A stretch of 64,000 nucleotides of DNA from Labia minor (taxonomy: Eukaryota > Arthropoda > Insecta > Dermaptera > Spongiphoridae): assembly GCA_963082975.1 (NCBI GenBank), contig OY720348.1, forward strand, positions 68,225,719 through 68,289,718, written 5' to 3'. The position numbers were made by a program, and so were the translations under genes. How positions within the stretch are numbered: the first letter of the stretch is position 1; every line of letters begins with the position of its first letter. Below are positions 61,533 through 64,000 of the stretch, one piece after another. Below the pieces are notes generated by a model. That model ran no database searches, was not told the DNA's origin, and saw nothing but the letters and a program-made list of their open reading frames with translations.

Positions 61533-62290
61533 CAGTGGCGAACCTAGAACTTTTGCCGCCCGGGGCGATCTCCAGTTTGCCGCCCTTTTTATTATAAGTC
61601 AATCAAACAGTGGTATTTATAAATTAATGCACATAAATAAATTATTAAGTTATTTAATCAATATTAATTAATACACAGAGAGTAAATTTTTTATACATAT
61701 TTGTATGCACTCGTAAACATATTAATATAATATTTACTCTTCTAGCTTTCATACTAGAAAAATCGTGTAAAATGCTCTCCAAATTTATATTTATATTTTT
61801 TCCACCGGCCTGCTTTTCAAAAGAAAAATCGATAATTTAAAAAAATATTGCTATATCACTTCAAAGTAATCATAGAAACTTTTCAAAAGAAATGACATCT
61901 ATAAACTGATATCAAAAAATTTTAGTTAGGAAAAATTGCTGAACAAAATCGTAAAGATGCGTTTACGAATTCAACGAATTTTAATGAATACAATAAAATA
62001 AAATTATTATCCTGTTCTTGGAAGTAGAATTTAAAATTTACACTAAAATGTATTTATTTACACCGAGGAATAATATTCGAAATCATATAGTTAATCATAA
62101 TTTATATAAATCAAATAGTAAACTTATAATAATCATAATAATCATTTATTATTTAAGAAAGAAAAAAAAAATAAATATGAAATGAATACGTTGCTTTTTA
62201 CAACTATAACTAAATATAAAAAATGCCGCCTCAAGATAAGTGCCGCCCGGTGCGGACCGCACCCCCCGCACCCCCCTAGGTACGCCACTG
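61533..62290 (+). mobile_element. Non-autonomous hAT-type element, copy 3
   Basis: Same ends and the same mismatched flanks as copy 1 (gtttaaac left, aggtaatt right), as expected if it arose from copy 1 by the tandem duplication. Confidence 0.92.
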
Positions 62291-62496
62291 AGGTAATTAG
62301 AGTTTTTATATCAATAAATGAGACAATTAACTAAATTAAATAATTTCATTTGAATCAAATATATATTTGAAATACTGGTTTTGTTTAAGATGGTATCAAT
62401 TCACTCTTTAATACAAACAATAAATTTATTATTCTACTGTTAACTTATCAAGTAACATTATATTTCTATTCATATTCGTCTTATTATTATATTTTT

Positions 62497-62710
62497 AATA
62501 TCTCGCCAGAGATAGTATTGCGATCATCAAAATTTGCGATGTCGAGATTTTGATGTTTTTATACGTTTTGAAGATTCCCGAATCATTTTAACTAAGGTTG
62601 AGAAAAATGTCTGTCTGTGTGTGTGTATGTATGTAGACAAGATTACGCAAAAACGGTTTGAGCTAGAATCATGAAATTTGTGAAAGGGCCGAGCGATAGA
62701 TCGGTGTTCC
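62497..62710 (+). repeat. TG-tract dispersed repeat, second tandem copy
   Basis: Duplicate of 34549-34800 with a shorter TG tract; the terminal palindrome carries one change (gagcgatagatcgg). Confidence 0.65.
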
Positions 62711-62989
62711 AGGTATTAATATTATATTTATATATTATATGAATACCATTGTTCCCTGTAAAATATAAATCAAATTGTGCATTATATACAATCAATTAAT
62801 TACAATAAGTATATTCAAATTGCATACCCTTGTAAAAATTAAAAATTCGCCCGAAATACAATCATCAATATTAATATTAATCAGTTAAATATATAATATT
62901 TTAAAGATATAAACATAAAACTATAAAGTATATAACATTAATCAAAGTAAGAATCAAAAATAATCTTTAGTCAGCATTAATAAGCCTTT

Positions 62990-63145
62990 TATTCAAACGG
63001 TGTGTATTAATAAATTCTAAATAATTTTCTTTTTACATTAATTGCATACCTAAAAATATTTTACCTGTATGAATTGCTAAATTAAAATTTAAATATGATT
63101 AAATTAAATTTAAAATGCTTTTCTCGTGTAAGAAATAAAATAAGG
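62990..63145 (-). pseudogene. Decayed zinc-finger 3' end, second tandem copy
   Basis: Duplicate of 35060-35215. Confidence 0.6.
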
Positions 63146-63435
63146 ATTTTTATAGTTTCTTTTTTATTTACAATAATTATAGTTTAATAAAATGAAAGAA
63201 TCATAGACATAGTTTAGATTTGTATAAATGAATAATAAATATATTAACATAAGAATAATAAAATGATAGTATTCTTAAATATAATAGATAATTAGTAATA
63301 GTATATTAATTACTAGAGCAAATAAAATACTAAGTTAAATAAATCAGATTTTTATTGATTTAAACTATAATTTGTGCTATAAAGTAGAGAAGCTATATTT
63401 AAAGAAAATATTGTTTTCATTATTAAGCCTGTTTT

Positions 63436-64000
63436 TCAAACATTATGTATTAGTAAATGTTTATGTAAACTTGATTTAACATTAAATTTCTTTTCACAAT
63501 AATTACATTCAAAAGGTTTTTCTCCTGTATGAATTAATAAATGCGTTTTCAAATTTGATTTCATATTAAATTTCTTTTCACAATAATTACATTCAAAAGG
63601 TTTTTCTCCTGTATGAATTAGTAAATGATTATTTAAACTTGTTTTTCGATTAAATGTTTTTTTACAATAATTACATTCAAAAGGTTTTTCTCCTGTATGA
63701 ATTAGTAAATGATTATATAAAATTGTTTTTCGATTAAATGTTTTTTTACAATAATTACATTCAAAAGGTTTTTCTCCTGTATGAATTAATAAATGTTTTG
63801 CTAAATCAGATTTCTGCTTAAATCTCTTTTCACAATAATTACATTCAAGCGGTCTTTCTCCTGTATGACTTAATAAATGAAAATCTAAATGTGATTTCGT
63901 TGTAAATTTCTTTTCACAATAATTACATTTAAAAGGTTTTTCTCCTGTATGAATTAGTAAATGATTATATAAAATTGTTTTTCGATTAAATGTTTTTTTA
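63436..64000 (-). CDS. ZNF-A copy 2, 3' part only (runs off the window)
   Basis: The minus-strand frame is open from the window edge to TGA at 63436-63438, 188 codons: six complete C2H2 fingers plus part of a seventh, ending IHNV as in ZNF-A. Compared with ZNF-A, the fourth finger from the end is of the ILYNH type instead of ILNNH, the last finger reads KFNVKSSL instead of KFKVKSSL, and one finger has TTKSHLDF instead of KTKSHLDF. Finger order is therefore not identical between copies, suggesting gene conversion or finger shuffling after the 27.9-kb duplication. Exon 1 and the start lie beyond the window. The frame is intact as far as visible. Confidence 0.85.
   Translation of the reverse strand, partial: KKTFNRKTILYNHLLIHTGEKPFKCNYCEKKFTTKSHLDFHLLSHTGERPLECNYCEKRFKQKSDLAKHLLIHTGEKPFECNYCKKTFNRKTILYNHLLIHTGEKPFECNYCKKTFNRKTSLNNHLLIHTGEKPFECNYCEKKFNMKSNLKTHLLIHTGEKPFECNYCEKKFNVKSSLHKHLLIHNV

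Larger units (their letters stand above)
57751..64000 (+). repeat. Tandem duplication unit 2 (partial)
   Basis: Near-identical repeat of 29820-36420. It differs mainly by microsatellite length (31249/59187 and the TA run at 33131/61041), scattered substitutions and some zinc-finger codons. It continues past the window. Confidence 0.92.

Overview
The window is eukaryotic, very AT-rich and dominated by repeats. Split genes with GT-AG introns, poly-zinc-finger genes joined by TGEKPF linkers, and relics of mariner, Tigger/pogo, hAT, MULE-like and retrotransposon elements point to an animal, most likely an arthropod. The species cannot be fixed from sequence alone. I see no rRNA, tRNA or CRISPR.

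Layout. (1) 1-23733 is one tandem satellite array: 24 copies of a 981-bp unit. Each unit is a dimer of a ~300-bp monomer and a ~681-bp monomer, the longer one carrying a ~385-bp insertion. Shared variants show a further higher-order period of nine units (~8.83 kb). (2) 23734-33.3 kb is AT-rich, non-coding, interspersed repeat. One large family lies in reverse orientation at 23.7-27.1 kb and forward at 28.3-33.1 kb, with a foldback element (27.2-28.1 kb) between. (3) 33601-49163 is a 15.6-kb block bounded by two direct copies of a ~750-bp hAT-type element. Its outer flanks share one 8-bp sequence (gtttaaac) and its inner flanks share another (aggtaatt). The block splits the N-terminal coding region of a Tigger/pogo transposase whose halves now lie 15.6 kb apart. 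Cargo includes two opposed C2H2 zinc-finger genes (ZNF-A, minus; ZNF-B, plus), a La-protein processed pseudogene, a non-LTR RT relic, a gag relic and nested DNA transposons. (4) 49.2-53.4 kb holds the other Tigger half, exon-like GC-richer segments that look like a real spliced host gene on the minus strand, tandem perfect hairpins and an internally deleted mariner. (5) 53.9-57.7 kb returns to the dispersed repeat family. (6) From ~57.75 kb to the window end the sequence repeats ~29.82 kb onward almost base for base, so the locus is tandemly duplicated with a ~27.9-kb period. The last 565 bp are the 3' end of a second ZNF-A copy.

The functional content is small: ZNF-A (442 aa, 13 fingers), ZNF-B (386 aa, 11 fingers, shortened by a nonsense change), the partial ZNF-A copy, and a few exons of an unidentified gene near 50-52 kb. 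The main interest is architectural: a zinc-finger gene family spreading by composite transposition or circle reintegration and then by tandem duplication, next to a nested satellite array.
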